From contig NZ_FRAY01000003.1 of the NCBI RefSeq assembly GCF_900142475.1, positions 62,001-126,000 of the forward strand: a DNA stretch of 64,000 nucleotides, given 5' to 3'. The number at the start of each line of letters is the position of its first letter. The stretch's first letter is position 1. The notes below the pieces were generated by a model that worked only from the letters and a program-made list of their open reading frames with translations, made no database searches and was not told the origin of the DNA. Below, in pieces: positions 8,402 to 17,051 of this stretch. Origin of the DNA: Fibrobacter sp. UWH4 (GTDB lineage Bacteria > Fibrobacterota > Fibrobacteria > Fibrobacterales > Fibrobacteraceae). The position numbers and the translations under genes were made by a program.

Positions 8402-8986
8402 ATGAAGAAAATCGCCGTATTTGCAGGGTCGTTCGATCCGTTTACCTTAGGGCACCTCGATATCGTGAAGCGCGCCGCAGCGTTGTTTGACGAACTTTAT
8501 GTGCTTTTGGCGGTGAATGCCTCCAAGAAATACTACTTCGACGAGGCTACCCGCGCCGAGATGGTGCGGAAAGCGGTTGCCGGGCTTTCGAATGTGAAGG
8601 TGGAATTTTTTGACGGCCTTACGGTGGAATTTATGAAACGCGTCGGGGCGAATTTCCTGGTGCGCGGAATCCGCGGGGCCGCCGATGTGGAATACGAACA
8701 ATCGGTTGCCTGGAACAATAAGAACCTTTACCCTGAATGCGAAACGGTTTTCTTGTCTAGCGCTCCGGAACACTTGATGGTATCTAGCACCGTAGTGCGT
8801 GAACTCTTGAAAGTTGGCATCGCGGGCAGCGAAGAAGGCCGCACGAAACTTGCGAAATATGTCCCTGAAGATGTACTTCCTTTATTAATAACATCAACTA
8901 TTGATTCCTCAACTCAGTCATTCTCGACCGAAGGGAGGGAATCCAGCGCTGGATCCCGTCTCCCCTCCGCTACGCTTCGAGGATGA
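8402..8986 (+). CDS. coaD: phosphopantetheine adenylyltransferase with a repeat-encoded tail
   Basis: Penultimate step of coenzyme A synthesis: 4'-phosphopantetheine + ATP to dephospho-CoA. N-terminal VFAGSFDPFTLGHLDIVKRA holds the nucleotidyltransferase H-x-G-H-like signature (TLGH); RGIRGAADVEYE and the STVVREL motif are also present. 194 residues against about 160 in the family. The native end appears to be near KYVPEDVLPLL (residue about 160). The remaining roughly 30 residues are Ser/Thr-rich and come from a palindromic element (8911-9003), whose 'gaTGAc' supplies the stop codon. ATG 8402 is 4 bases after a TAAATTGT element, so the mRNA may be leaderless. I expect the enzyme to be active with a disordered tail. 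Confidence 0.93.
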   Translation: MKKIAVFAGSFDPFTLGHLDIVKRAAALFDELYVLLAVNASKKYYFDEATRAEMVRKAVAGLSNVKVEFFDGLTVEFMKRVGANFLVRGIRGAADVEYEQSVAWNNKNLYPECETVFLSSAPEHLMVSSTVVRELLKVGIAGSEEGRTKLAKYVPEDVLPLLITSTIDSSTQSFSTEGRESSAGSRLPSATLRG

Positions 8987-9003
8987 CACGCTCCAGGATG
9001 ACA
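8911..9003. repeat. GTCAT...GGATGAC palindromic element (family B) at the coaD 3' end
   Basis: An imperfect inverted repeat: outer arms GTCATTCTCGA and TCGAGGATGAC, inner perfect palindrome GGGATCCAGC-like (GGAATCCAGCGCTGGATCC), followed by a second partial arm CTCCAGGATGAC. It overlaps the last codons of coaD and ends 9 bases before the rhomboid start, so it forms the whole intergenic region. Confidence 0.7.
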
Positions 9004-9011
9004 CAATAATT

Positions 9012-9890
9012 ATGAGACCTTTCAGATTTCTCCCCAAAGTCCTTCGAGTGCTGCTGATCATTAACGCGGTCGTTTTTGCACTGGCGTTCATTGGCGGCAA
9101 CATTCTCGGGTTGCACCTGAATTTGCCCGGCCTCGGTTATGGTAGCATTTCCGAATACATTGCCTACTTTGGTGCCTTCTGGCCGTTTGCCCCGGAGCAG
9201 GCTTGGCGCTTTGTAACTTACATGTTCGTGCATGTAGATTTCTGGCATTTCCTCTTCAATATGCTGATGCTCTGGATGTTCGGTAGCGAAGTGGCCGATA
9301 TGATGGGGACAAAGCATTTTACGGGAATGTATTTTTTCTGCGGAATTTTTGCGGCGGTGTTCAGTCTGGCTATGTTCTGGCTCGGTATGACGAATAGCCC
9401 GATTATTGGGGCTTCGGGAGCCTTGATGGGAATTTTCGTGGCGTACTACAAGTTCTTCCCGAACCGGATGCTTTTGATGTTCTTCTTTTTCCCGATGCGA
9501 ATCAAGTACGCGATGTGGTTCATGGTCGCGGTAGACGTGTTCATGGCGCATTCGGGAGATGGCGTGGCGCATTTTGCCCATTTGGGCGGTGTCGTAGGCG
9601 GATTCCTTTATATGCATTTTTACGAACGTGGCTTCGGGAACCTCGGTAAGGCTTTTGAAAAAATGCGTGGCCCAAAGTTTACGGTGCATCAGGGCGGCCG
9701 TTCCGAAAGCAAGCCGCGTGAAGATTCCGATGCCATCGAGGGTGAAGTTTTTTATGTGGACGAAAACAAGCGGATGGATGAAATCCTGAAGAAAGTCAAT
9801 CGCGAAGGAATCAATTCGCTGAACGAGTCCGAACGTCAATTTCTATTACAGGCGAGCGAAAAGTTGCGCCGTCGCAGAGGAGGCTTCTAA
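9012..9890 (+). CDS. rhomboid-family intramembrane serine protease
   Basis: 292 residues with about six transmembrane helices. The catalytic dyad is visible: GASGALMGIF puts the serine at about residue 135, and HFAHLGGVVGG puts the histidine at about residue 190. L1-loop features (FVHVDFWHFLFNMLMLWMFG) match the H-x2-N region. Rhomboids cleave transmembrane segments of other membrane proteins in the bilayer. The soluble C-terminus (MDEILKKVNREGINSLNESERQFLLQ) is a small helical domain seen at the end of Bacteroidetes-type rhomboids. ATG 9012 is chosen over TTG/ATG starts inside the repeat. Its stop overlaps the next ATG (TAATG at 9888-9892). Confidence 0.9.
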   Translation: MRPFRFLPKVLRVLLIINAVVFALAFIGGNILGLHLNLPGLGYGSISEYIAYFGAFWPFAPEQAWRFVTYMFVHVDFWHFLFNMLMLWMFGSEVADMMGTKHFTGMYFFCGIFAAVFSLAMFWLGMTNSPIIGASGALMGIFVAYYKFFPNRMLLMFFFFPMRIKYAMWFMVAVDVFMAHSGDGVAHFAHLGGVVGGFLYMHFYERGFGNLGKAFEKMRGPKFTVHQGGRSESKPREDSDAIEGEVFYVDENKRMDEILKKVNREGINSLNESERQFLLQASEKLRRRRGGF

Positions 9891-10852
9891 TGAAGAAAGT
9901 TTTAGGTATGGGCGCAGCCCTTGTCGATATTTTGGCCAATGTAGATGATGCCTGGATTGCCGCTCAAGGAGTGCAGAAGGGTGGCATGAACATGGTGGAC
10001 TGGCCTCAGATGGAAAAGTTCCTGGGTGCTCTCCAGAATCCGCTGCGCGTGCCGGGTGGTTCTACCTGCAATACCATGGTGGGCCTTTCTCGTCTGGGTG
10101 GCAAGGCTGCCTTTATCTCGAAAATTGGCAACGACGAACTGGGTGACATTTTCAAGAAGCACTTGGTGAATAACGGTGTGGAATCGAAGCTCGGCTTAAG
10201 CGACGCTGCCACGGGTTGCGTTTTTTCTGCAGTGACGCCCGACGCGCAGCGTTCCATGTGGACTTACCTGGGAGCCTCCGATTTCCTCGCTAGTGATGAC
10301 TTTGTACCGGCCCTTTACGATGGCGTAGGCCTGCTGTATGCCGAAGGCTACCGCGCCTTTAATGCCGACTGCTTCAAGAAATCCTTCACCTTGGCCCGCA
10401 GCCTTGGTGTAGAAACAGCTCTCGACTTTAGCAGCTTTGGCGTGGTGGAAGCCTGCCGCAAACTCTTTGACGAACTCTTTGCCGAAGGCATGATCGATAT
10501 CATCATCGCAAACGAAGACGAAGCCTATGCATACGCTGGTGTCAAGGAAGAAGCCGCTCTCGATGTACTTGCCAAGAAGGCGGAGGTTGCCGTGGTGAAA
10601 ATCGGCAAGCGCGGTGCCCTGATAGCGAAAGATGGCAAGGTGGTACATGTGCAGGCGGGCCCTGCCAAGGCTATCGATACCACCGGTGCCGGCGACTTGT
10701 GGGCGTCGGGATTCCTGTACGGCTACATGAACGGCTGGGATATGGAACGCAGTGGAAACCTCGGCAGCGTCGTGAGTAACGAAGTGGTCCAGGTGATGGG
10801 CGCCCAGATTCCCGAAGACGGCTGGAAGCGCATCTTGGCTGCTCGCGGCTAG
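9890..10852 (+). CDS. PfkB-family (ribokinase-like) sugar or nucleoside kinase
   Basis: 320 residues. N-terminal substrate-binding pattern (GGSTCNTMVGLSRLGGKAAFISKIGNDELG, PfkB signature 1) and C-terminal DTTGAGDLWASGFLYG (signature 2, with the catalytic aspartate and anion hole). These enzymes phosphorylate sugars, adenosine or similar alcohols with ATP. MGAALVDI and the GGMN loop resemble adenosine-kinase-like members, but the substrate cannot be fixed by eye. GAGGAGG inside the preceding gene is its ribosome-binding site, and the start overlaps that gene's stop, so the two are coupled. A terminator follows. Confidence 0.85.
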   Translation: MKKVLGMGAALVDILANVDDAWIAAQGVQKGGMNMVDWPQMEKFLGALQNPLRVPGGSTCNTMVGLSRLGGKAAFISKIGNDELGDIFKKHLVNNGVESKLGLSDAATGCVFSAVTPDAQRSMWTYLGASDFLASDDFVPALYDGVGLLYAEGYRAFNADCFKKSFTLARSLGVETALDFSSFGVVEACRKLFDELFAEGMIDIIIANEDEAYAYAGVKEEAALDVLAKKAEVAVVKIGKRGALIAKDGKVVHVQAGPAKAIDTTGAGDLWASGFLYGYMNGWDMERSGNLGSVVSNEVVQVMGAQIPEDGWKRILAARG

Positions 10853-10880
10853 TGTATTTTTCCATTTTGATTAAAAAATT

Positions 10881-10912
10881 AGGCTAAGAGATTTCTTTTA
10901 GCCTTTTTATTT
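10881..10912 (+). terminator. rho-independent terminator after the kinase gene
   Basis: Stem AGGCTAA (10881-10887) with TTAGCCT (10898-10904), extended by weaker pairs, followed by TTTTTATTTT. Well placed 28 bases after the stop. Confidence 0.8.
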
Positions 10913-10965
10913 TGCAGGATTGTAAAGAAGTGGTTATATTTAGGGAAAAGTGGAGGTTTAACGTG

Positions 10966-12060
10966 ATGAAACGAATTCTTTGCTTGGTAATGGTTGCAAT
11001 GGCGTTCTCTTTTGCCGAAGCTGAACCTTACATTCGCAATATCTGCGATACGCTAGGTGCAAAGGAAGTGACTTTGCAATTGCAGCAGATTGAAGAAACC
11101 TTGTGGTACGGCTCGAAAGATCTGTCCAATTCTGATTCCGTCAAGAAAACGGTTTTCAAGGACTATCAAGATGTGAAACCGCTCAATGGAAAATTCATGG
11201 AAAAACTTCCTGAGTCCATAAAGGCTAGCTGCGTAGAAAGCCGAAACCAGTTGTTCCAGTATGCGACGTGGTCTATTGATAAATGGTCGTTTGTCAATAA
11301 TGACAGTGGTTACGCAACCATGATTATGGATGTCAACCAATACCAATTTCCGGGTTTCGACGCAACGAATTCTTTCAACGTACTCGCAATTAGAAAAGGT
11401 TCGCTTCCCGAAAACAACTCTTATTCTAGTAAAGAATTGATGGTTTCAAGAACGTTTGAGCTCAATTTTGACTGGTGGTATTCATTAGCACTTTATTATC
11501 GAGGTCTTAAGTTTTCTTATACTGCTGTTGTTGCTATGGATTCCTTGTCGGCGGTGAAAAGCTCGATTCAATCTTTAAACATTCCAGACTCCATTTCGAA
11601 GGTCCAGCTGCAGATATTTCATGTTGTCTTGACGGATCCGAATAAGAATCAGCCGGTTTCTTCTTCTTCCGAGGAGTCGTCTTCGAGCAACGCTACTTCT
11701 AGTTCGTCTGAAAAATCGGTTTCGTCGAGTTCTTATAGCGGCGCCGGTCCTTGGAATTGTGGTGATAATCCGCTGTTGTCTTGCTCCTCGACTTATTACG
11801 GAAGTAGCAGTTCTACATCAAAAGAAAACTCTTCGAGCAGCTATGTGCAGACATCTAGTTCAGAACAGGAGTCTTCGTCTAGTGAGGAACAATCGACGAT
11901 TATCGGTCGTCTTGGTGTTGCCCCGCGTGTGTTTAACGGTCCACGAGAGGTTCGTAGGCTTGATGGTTCTAAAGTCAAGGCGGGTGAATCGCTTACTCCG
12001 GGCGTGTATTACGTGAAGGGCTTGGACGGCCGTTGGAAAAAACAAGTCGAGTTGCCGTAA
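10966..12060 (+). CDS. secreted protein with poly-serine linkers, unknown function
   Basis: 364 residues. Clear signal peptide (MKRILCLVMVAMAFSFAEA), a globular N-terminal part of about 200 residues of unknown fold, then serine-rich tracts (SSSSEESSSS-type) separated by a small cysteine-bearing piece (WNCGDNP...LLSCSS). The C-terminal segment VRRLDGSKVKAGESLTPGVYYVKG has the 'G-x-Y-Y-V' strand pattern of a secretion or sorting tail. Poly-serine linkers are typical of Fibrobacter surface and fibre-associated proteins. ATG 10966 has GGAGGT at 10952-10957; a TATATTTA element lies at 10935-10942. No enzyme motif was found. Confidence 0.7.
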   Translation: MKRILCLVMVAMAFSFAEAEPYIRNICDTLGAKEVTLQLQQIEETLWYGSKDLSNSDSVKKTVFKDYQDVKPLNGKFMEKLPESIKASCVESRNQLFQYATWSIDKWSFVNNDSGYATMIMDVNQYQFPGFDATNSFNVLAIRKGSLPENNSYSSKELMVSRTFELNFDWWYSLALYYRGLKFSYTAVVAMDSLSAVKSSIQSLNIPDSISKVQLQIFHVVLTDPNKNQPVSSSSEESSSSNATSSSSEKSVSSSSYSGAGPWNCGDNPLLSCSSTYYGSSSSTSKENSSSSYVQTSSSEQESSSSEEQSTIIGRLGVAPRVFNGPREVRRLDGSKVKAGESLTPGVYYVKGLDGRWKKQVELP

Positions 12061-12080
12061 TAAATCAAGTATTGATAATG

Positions 12081-12120
12081 AATGATGAATAATGTTTTTT
12101 AACATTATTCATTTTTCTTT
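12081..12120 (+). terminator. strong rho-independent terminator
   Basis: Perfect 12-bp stem ATGAATAATGTT (12084-12095) / AACATTATTCAT (12101-12112), then TTTTTCTTTT. It separates the serine-rich protein gene from the next promoter at 12137. Confidence 0.85.
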
Positions 12121-12136
12121 TATTGATTGGGTTTTG

Positions 12137-12144
12137 TATATTTG
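12137..12144 (+). promoter_or_regulatory. TAnnTTTG-type -7 promoter element, leaderless spacing
   Basis: TATATTTG ending 4 bases before ATG 12149. It matches the Bacteroidetes primary-sigma -7 consensus TAnnTTTG. With a start site 5-7 bases downstream, the mRNA would begin at or next to the ATG. Confidence 0.6.
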
Positions 12145-12148
12145 AACT

Positions 12149-12568
12149 ATGATGCGTATTGCTAAAATTCTTGCGGTTTCTCTTGTGCTCTGTGGTTCGT
12201 TTGCTATGGCCGAAGATGCTGTTGCCCCTTCACAGATTTCGACTGCAGAGACTGAATTGAAACAGGAACTTGCCGTGCGTGACAGCATCATGCAGGTGCA
12301 AGATAACGCTTGTACCGTAGAAAAGGATTCCTTGCGGGCCGTGATTGATACGGAAAAGGCAAAAAGTGAAAACTGGGAGAAAAGTTACAATACCGTCAAG
12401 AAAGACAATGAAACTTGTGCCCGGATGCTCAGTACATCGATCGAGGTGAACGAAAAGAAAAAGGAAAAAGAGGATGAAGAACACCGTAATGCGGCGATGA
12501 TGACATCGTCTTCTTTCTTGGGGGGTATCGGTATAGGACTCCTGATTATGTGGCTTATTATGAAGTGA
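12149..12568 (+). CDS. small exported protein with coiled coil and C-terminal membrane anchor
   Basis: 139 residues. Signal sequence MMRIAKILAVSLVLCGSFAMA, then a charged helical stretch (about 30-110; alternating Glu/Lys, likely coiled coil) with two cysteines (ACTVEKD, ETCARM), and a C-terminal transmembrane helix (SSFLGGIGIGLLIMWLIM). The layout suggests a periplasmic coiled coil anchored in the inner membrane by its C-terminus. Start is ATG 12149 or the adjacent ATG 12152. Unknown family. The next gene begins 26 bases after its stop and may be in the same transcript. Confidence 0.6.
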   Translation: MMRIAKILAVSLVLCGSFAMAEDAVAPSQISTAETELKQELAVRDSIMQVQDNACTVEKDSLRAVIDTEKAKSENWEKSYNTVKKDNETCARMLSTSIEVNEKKKEKEDEEHRNAAMMTSSSFLGGIGIGLLIMWLIMK

Positions 12569-12594
12569 TTGGGGTTACTTTTTTTGAGGCGAGA

Positions 12595-14151
12595 ATGAAT
12601 AAGTTTATAGCTGTTTGTGTGAGCCTGCTTTTGTGCGCAGGCTTTTGTTTTGCGAAGATGAGGGCTTCTTTGGCGGGGCCTTTCCAGTGGGGGCATTCTC
12701 TTGCTCCGCTTACGACGATTTCGATGAAAACCGCCGAGATATCGGCTTTTATGCCTTCTAAGAATAAATTGTTTGTGGTGGGCGATGGCGGTGTGGTTGA
12801 GGTGGTTGATTTAAGCAATCCTGGCGTCGCCAAGAAGATTTCCGAAATTTCGGTTCAGGGAAATGCCTCTAGCGTGACAGTCCATAATGACCTGGTTGCG
12901 GTTAGCATGCTTGAAGTTGAAGAATGGCGCGAAGGCCAGGTGCAGGTGATGCGCTACACCGATAGCCTTGAAGTGCTTGGAGTGTACAAGGTCTGCAGCC
13001 AGCCGGATATGATCAAGTTTACGCCCGATGGCAAGAATTTGCTGGTGGCTTGCGAAGGATCGCCTAGCTCGGATTTTGCGGTAGACCCCGAGGGTGGGGT
13101 TGCTTTTTTGTCGGTTCCCAAGGCAGATGCCGAATCTTGGAAGACTGCGGAACTTACTGTGGCCGGCTTTGACCATCTCGACACGAATGCGCTGAAAAAG
13201 GCTGGCGTACGCGCTCCTGGAAACCAGGGCTTTTTAAAGTCGCTGGAACCGGAATACATTACGGTGTCTGACGATTCCAAGGTGGCGTGGGTGAGCCTGC
13301 AAGAAAACAATGCCATGGCTGTTATTGATGTTCCCGCCAAGAAAATCAAGAAGGTTTTCCCGCTGGGTTTTGTGGACCATTCCAGAAATGGATTCTCGCT
13401 GGATGCCGTCAGTGACGGTGAAATCAATATCAAGAATTATTATCCGCTGCGTGGATTGCGTCAGCCCGATGGCATTGCTTCTTTCATGGCGGGGGACAGA
13501 CACTTTGTGTTGACCGCAAACGAGGGCGCTCCTGTCAACGATTACAAGGCCTGGACTGATGTAACGAGCGTGCAGGAACTTGTGGCACAGGGCCGTTTAG
13601 ATGAAACCGTTTTTACGGAAAAAATAACGACGGAACTGAAGGATTTGTCTGTCAGTTCGCTGGAACGCTGCGATGAAGGCAAATTCCGCACGCATAATGG
13701 CAAGTGTCCATACGCTTATACGTTTGGCTCTCGCTCCGTGAGTGTTTTCGATGGTGAAACGGGAAAACTCATTTGGGATTCCGGTGAAATGTTTGAACGT
13801 GTCTTGGCTAAGATTGCACCGGAATATTTCAATTGGAATTCCAAAAAGGGCAAAGTGAAAATGGACAAGCGCAGCAGTGATAAGGGCTGCGAACCAGAAA
13901 ACGTCGCCGTGGGCGAGGTGGGCCGTCGCCGCTACGCCTTTGTCGGCTTGGAACGCACCAGCGGTATTGCTGTTTTTGATATTACCGAACCGGAAGCGCC
14001 GAAGTTGGTGGATTACTACTTGGATCCGCTGGACCGCGGCCCCGAAGGTATTTTGTTCATTCCGGCAGATCAGAGCCCGCTCGCGGATCAGGCGCTGCTT
14101 GTTGTGGGCTATGAATACAGCAAAACACTGACGATTTATACGGTGAAATAA
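12595..14151 (+). CDS. secreted choice-of-anchor I family beta-propeller protein
   Basis: 518 residues with a signal peptide (MNKFIAVCVSLLLCAGFCFA). Characteristic blocks of the choice-of-anchor I / PhoX-like esterase-phosphatase family: KNLLVACEGSPS, EPEYITVSDDSKVAWVSLQENNAMAVID, PDGIASF...FVLTANEGAP, and SDKGCEPENVAVGEVGRRRYAFVGLERTSGI. Repeated strand-loop units (surveillance of 'VFDGETGKLIWDSGE') fit a beta-propeller. The family is exported or surface-bound and often annotated as alkaline phosphatase-like; activity here is unproven. ATG 12595 is chosen by the signal peptide. It lacks the terminal anchor or sorting tail seen in many relatives. Confidence 0.75.
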   Translation: MNKFIAVCVSLLLCAGFCFAKMRASLAGPFQWGHSLAPLTTISMKTAEISAFMPSKNKLFVVGDGGVVEVVDLSNPGVAKKISEISVQGNASSVTVHNDLVAVSMLEVEEWREGQVQVMRYTDSLEVLGVYKVCSQPDMIKFTPDGKNLLVACEGSPSSDFAVDPEGGVAFLSVPKADAESWKTAELTVAGFDHLDTNALKKAGVRAPGNQGFLKSLEPEYITVSDDSKVAWVSLQENNAMAVIDVPAKKIKKVFPLGFVDHSRNGFSLDAVSDGEINIKNYYPLRGLRQPDGIASFMAGDRHFVLTANEGAPVNDYKAWTDVTSVQELVAQGRLDETVFTEKITTELKDLSVSSLERCDEGKFRTHNGKCPYAYTFGSRSVSVFDGETGKLIWDSGEMFERVLAKIAPEYFNWNSKKGKVKMDKRSSDKGCEPENVAVGEVGRRRYAFVGLERTSGIAVFDITEPEAPKLVDYYLDPLDRGPEGILFIPADQSPLADQALLVVGYEYSKTLTIYTVK

Positions 14152-14206
14152 TTCGGAATTCAGAGTTCAGAATTCAGAGTTGAAAATAATTCCGAAATCC
14201 GAATTC
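14152..14206. repeat. GAATTC-type intergenic repeat (family C) between convergent genes
   Basis: Tandem degenerate copies of GGAATTCAGAGTTCAGAATTC followed by the complementary orientation (ATTCCGAAATCCGAATTCC). The whole 55-base gap between the + strand gene and hrpB (-) is made of this repeat, and its inverted arms could terminate transcription from both sides. Confidence 0.6.
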
Positions 14207-16888
14207 CTAATTCTGAATTACCTGCTCGGGCCATGGGTGCTTGGGGTAGCGGCCGCGTAACTCTTTACGCACTTCGGCATAGGTGTTTTGCCAGAATCCG
14301 GTCAAGTCCCATGTTTTTTGGATGGTGCGGAAGTTCGGTGCCAGAATGTCGTAGCGGACTTTTAATTTTCCATCGGCAACCTTGTGTTCGCCGCGGAGCT
14401 GCATCAAGTCTTCGATACGGGCCGAGATTTCTACTAGGACGCCTTCGATGCTTTGAACGGATTTCCCGTCGTCGGTAACGGCGACTTCTTGGTAGCTGTA
14501 ACGGGCGCGCTTGCCGTTGGGGAGCATGTAATGGTCGGGGAATGTCTTGCCGAGCCATTGCAGCATGGATTTGCCGAAATATTCTTCGACGATACTGCGG
14601 TAACGGTCTTCGTTGATGTCGCGGAGCAGGAACTTGCCACTTGCGAATTCGTCGAAGATGAGTTCCATGTCTTCTTCGTTGAATTCGGGGAGGCCGTATT
14701 CCGGGTAAAGTTTTGCAGCTAGGCGCATCTTGATGAGCTGCGTTTGCACTGCTTCGGTCAGGAACTTGCCGCTCCAGTTTTCCTTTTCGATTTTTTCGCG
14801 CCATGCATCGACGGTAAGTTTCTTGAGCTCTTCGAGAACCTTAGGCGATGCCTCTTGCGTGAGGATTTCTTTGCGGGAAAGTTCGGTGGTGCTACCGTCG
14901 GCGTTTTCGGATTCGCTGATTTCGACACCGATGAATCTTTCTTGACCGCTGCGCCACAGGAGCTCGTAGCGGGTCTTGGCGCTTTCTCCGCCGAGAAGTT
15001 CCTTGGCGATAGGTGCGTATAAATTAACTTTAAGTTCCGATTTGCTACCGCCGCCGGTACGGAGCATGCTGAGGGCGAGAATGGCGTAGGGCGGTTCTGC
15101 AACCTGCAGGCGAATCACGTTCTGGTTGGCGAGTTTGTAGGCGTTACCGCTCGGAGTAGCAAGCCTGTCCGGGAAAGCCTTGAGCAATTGCTTGCAGGTG
15201 AAGGCTTCTGTGGATTGCTTCGTCGTTGCACTCCTCGCAATGACGTGAGTGGAATAGCCGTTTTTGTCATTGCGCGTTGCGCCATGACAATGCGACTCGG
15301 CAATGAGCCCGCAAGCGGTCTCGCTGCACTCGACTTTTACGTCATTGCGAGCCGTAGGCGAAGCAATCTGGTCGCGGTAGTCGCGGAGCTGTCGGAGAGT
15401 GAAACTCACTTCGCGGGGAATGTCGCGGCTTTTAGACAAAGTATCGCTTGCGAGAGTCAGAATGTCGTAGGCGACTTTGGCCTTTTGCAAGAATTCGGTG
15501 CCGGAATGAATCCAGGCGAGTGCGGCGAGAAGTAAGTCGGGAAGGTCGGCTTTGCTTTTTGCCGATGCGAGGAGCAGCGCGAGCGGAATGCTGGAAACGG
15601 GTGTGTGGATTGCCTTGAGGCCAAGTTCGGTGATGGCGCCGCCCTGAAGCATCCCGAAATTTTCAAGGAGTGCGGTCGCCGTCTTTTCGCGAGCTTCCGG
15701 AATCGCCGTTGGTAGTGTGAGTCTGCTGTCACCCTGGAAGGAGTCCGTAGGACGACTGATAGGGTCCATAGATTCTAGAGCCGCTTTTTGCAGCAACAAT
15801 TCCGAAGGTTCAATCTGCAGGACTTCGGGGACAATTCCTTGTGGCATGCGCTTTTCGGACTCTTCGCTCCAGAGGCGAATGGCGCAACCGTTTTGCGTAC
15901 GGCCGCTACGGCCGCTGCGCTGAATCGCATTCTGCATCGAAATCGGAAGCGTGCGCAGGACGTTCACCTTTTCGCTGTCGTCGTAGATGCTTACACGTTC
16001 GATGCCGCTATCGACAACGCCCGTGACGTTCGGAACAGTGATGGATGTTTCGGCGATGTTTGTCGTGAAGATGACGCGGGGGCGTTCGGTGACTTCAAAG
16101 ATGCGGTCTTGTGTTTCGCGGTCCTGTCCGCCGTAGAGTTCCAGGAATTCGGCACAGTTATTGCCTAATGCTTCGGCGGCGGCGGTGTGGCAGCGGGCGA
16201 TTTCGGCTTTGCCCGGTAAGAATACCAGCGTGGTCTGCCAGATGTTGTTGCGGTAAAGTGTACGGAGCGCCCGCACCACTTCGGCGTCAAGTCCAACACC
16301 CGAAACAAGCGAATTCCCCGTGGCAGGTGTCTGGTTGATGATCTGGACGGGGTAGAGCGGGTGGCCTAGTTGCAGGCATTTCACATCGAGGGCGTTTTCC
16401 AGCTCATCGCGGTTGAGTGCAGCCGACATCACTGCTATACGAGTCTGAGGAGCGCCTGTCTTCGCCGCGTCCCTAAGAAAATACGCGAACAACAAGTCCA
16501 TGTCGGCTTTGCGTTCGTGGTATTCGTCGAACACAATCCAGTCGGCGTCTAGCTTGCCGTGCAAGAGCTCTTGCAGAAAGTTACCGTAGGTCTGAAAGAG
16601 AATGCGCGTGTCTGCGCTTTTGCAGCTGTCTTGCCTGAACTGGTAGCCGACGGTCTTGCCGCAAGGTTCTCCGTGGAGCTTTGCCGAGAACTGGGCGAGT
16701 GCGAGTGCCGCAATGCGGCGGGGCTGCAATACGACCACGCGGCCTTTGCTATGCTTGCTTAAAAAGTAGGGGATGAATAGCGACTTGCCCGAGCCGGTGG
16801 GCGCTTCGATCAATAAATTGCGAGAAGCCGCTATCGCGGCTTCCAGTTTGCCTTCTTCTTCGGCGAGTGCTAAGTCTTTGTAATTCAT
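14207..16888 (-). CDS. hrpB: HrpB-type DEAH-box RNA helicase with a repeat-encoded insertion
   Basis: 893 residues (HrpB about 800-850). N-terminal EAPTGSGKS (Walker A, about 29-36), PRRIAALALA (Ia), FDEYH (DEAH-type Walker B, about 124-128), VMSAAL (III), FLPGKAEI, ATP-dependent motifs TTNIAETSITVPNVTGVVDSG and QRSGRSGR (VI). The C-terminal half carries the HrpB-specific region ending GRYPKHPWPEQ. About residues 507-560 (DNA 15212-15368) are encoded by palindromic repeat elements and read ARND...IARSATTKQST, which no HrpB should contain. The frame stays open through the insert, so the protein may still fold. HrpB is an ATP-dependent helicase of unclear physiological role. ATG 16888 is the natural start. 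Confidence 0.9.
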   Translation of the reverse strand: MNYKDLALAEEEGKLEAAIAASRNLLIEAPTGSGKSLFIPYFLSKHSKGRVVVLQPRRIAALALAQFSAKLHGEPCGKTVGYQFRQDSCKSADTRILFQTYGNFLQELLHGKLDADWIVFDEYHERKADMDLLFAYFLRDAAKTGAPQTRIAVMSAALNRDELENALDVKCLQLGHPLYPVQIINQTPATGNSLVSGVGLDAEVVRALRTLYRNNIWQTTLVFLPGKAEIARCHTAAAEALGNNCAEFLELYGGQDRETQDRIFEVTERPRVIFTTNIAETSITVPNVTGVVDSGIERVSIYDDSEKVNVLRTLPISMQNAIQRSGRSGRTQNGCAIRLWSEESEKRMPQGIVPEVLQIEPSELLLQKAALESMDPISRPTDSFQGDSRLTLPTAIPEAREKTATALLENFGMLQGGAITELGLKAIHTPVSSIPLALLLASAKSKADLPDLLLAALAWIHSGTEFLQKAKVAYDILTLASDTLSKSRDIPREVSFTLRQLRDYRDQIASPTARNDVKVECSETACGLIAESHCHGATRNDKNGYSTHVIARSATTKQSTEAFTCKQLLKAFPDRLATPSGNAYKLANQNVIRLQVAEPPYAILALSMLRTGGGSKSELKVNLYAPIAKELLGGESAKTRYELLWRSGQERFIGVEISESENADGSTTELSRKEILTQEASPKVLEELKKLTVDAWREKIEKENWSGKFLTEAVQTQLIKMRLAAKLYPEYGLPEFNEEDMELIFDEFASGKFLLRDINEDRYRSIVEEYFGKSMLQWLGKTFPDHYMLPNGKRARYSYQEVAVTDDGKSVQSIEGVLVEISARIEDLMQLRGEHKVADGKLKVRYDILAPNFRTIQKTWDLTGFWQNTYAEVRKELRGRYPKHPWPEQVIQN
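15212..15368. repeat. compound GTCATTGCGAG palindromic element (family B) inside hrpB
   Basis: Arms GGATTGCTTCGTCG...CTCGCAATGAC (15212-15245) and GTCATTGCGAG...GCGAAGCAATC (15341-15368) form a long inverted repeat. A third internal copy, GTCATTGCGCG...CCATGACAATG, lies at 15266-15293. The total length, about 157 bases, is translated in frame. Confidence 0.8.
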
Positions 16889-17051
16889 ATTGAGGCGTGA
16901 GGTCGCTCCCCTAATGGGTCGCTTTGAGGTGTGAGTCCGGTTTCTTGAAAGAAACCTTTGGGTTTAATAATTGCACCTTCGGTGCTTTTTGCTCAGAGCG
17001 AATGAAATGAGCGGCCTCATAGCTCAGAGGCGCTTTGCGCCGTGCTCGCTA
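16889..17051. repeat. triloop-hairpin array (family A), copy 1
   Basis: A gap of 163 bases holding several perfect hairpins: GGTTTCT/AGAAACC (16939-16956), GCACC-TTC-GGTGC (16973-16985) and GGCGC-TTT-GCGCC (17029-17041). They are separated by GAGGTGTGAG, GCTCAGAG and CTCATAGCTCAGAG spacers. It lies between hrpB and the small gene upstream of it, both read leftward, so it is probably transcribed as part of the message. Confidence 0.75.

Noticed and set aside
8911-9003. Phage attachment site or insertion-sequence end
   Set aside because: No transposase, integrase or target duplication nearby; the same element family is scattered inside other genes, as expected of a small non-autonomous repeat.
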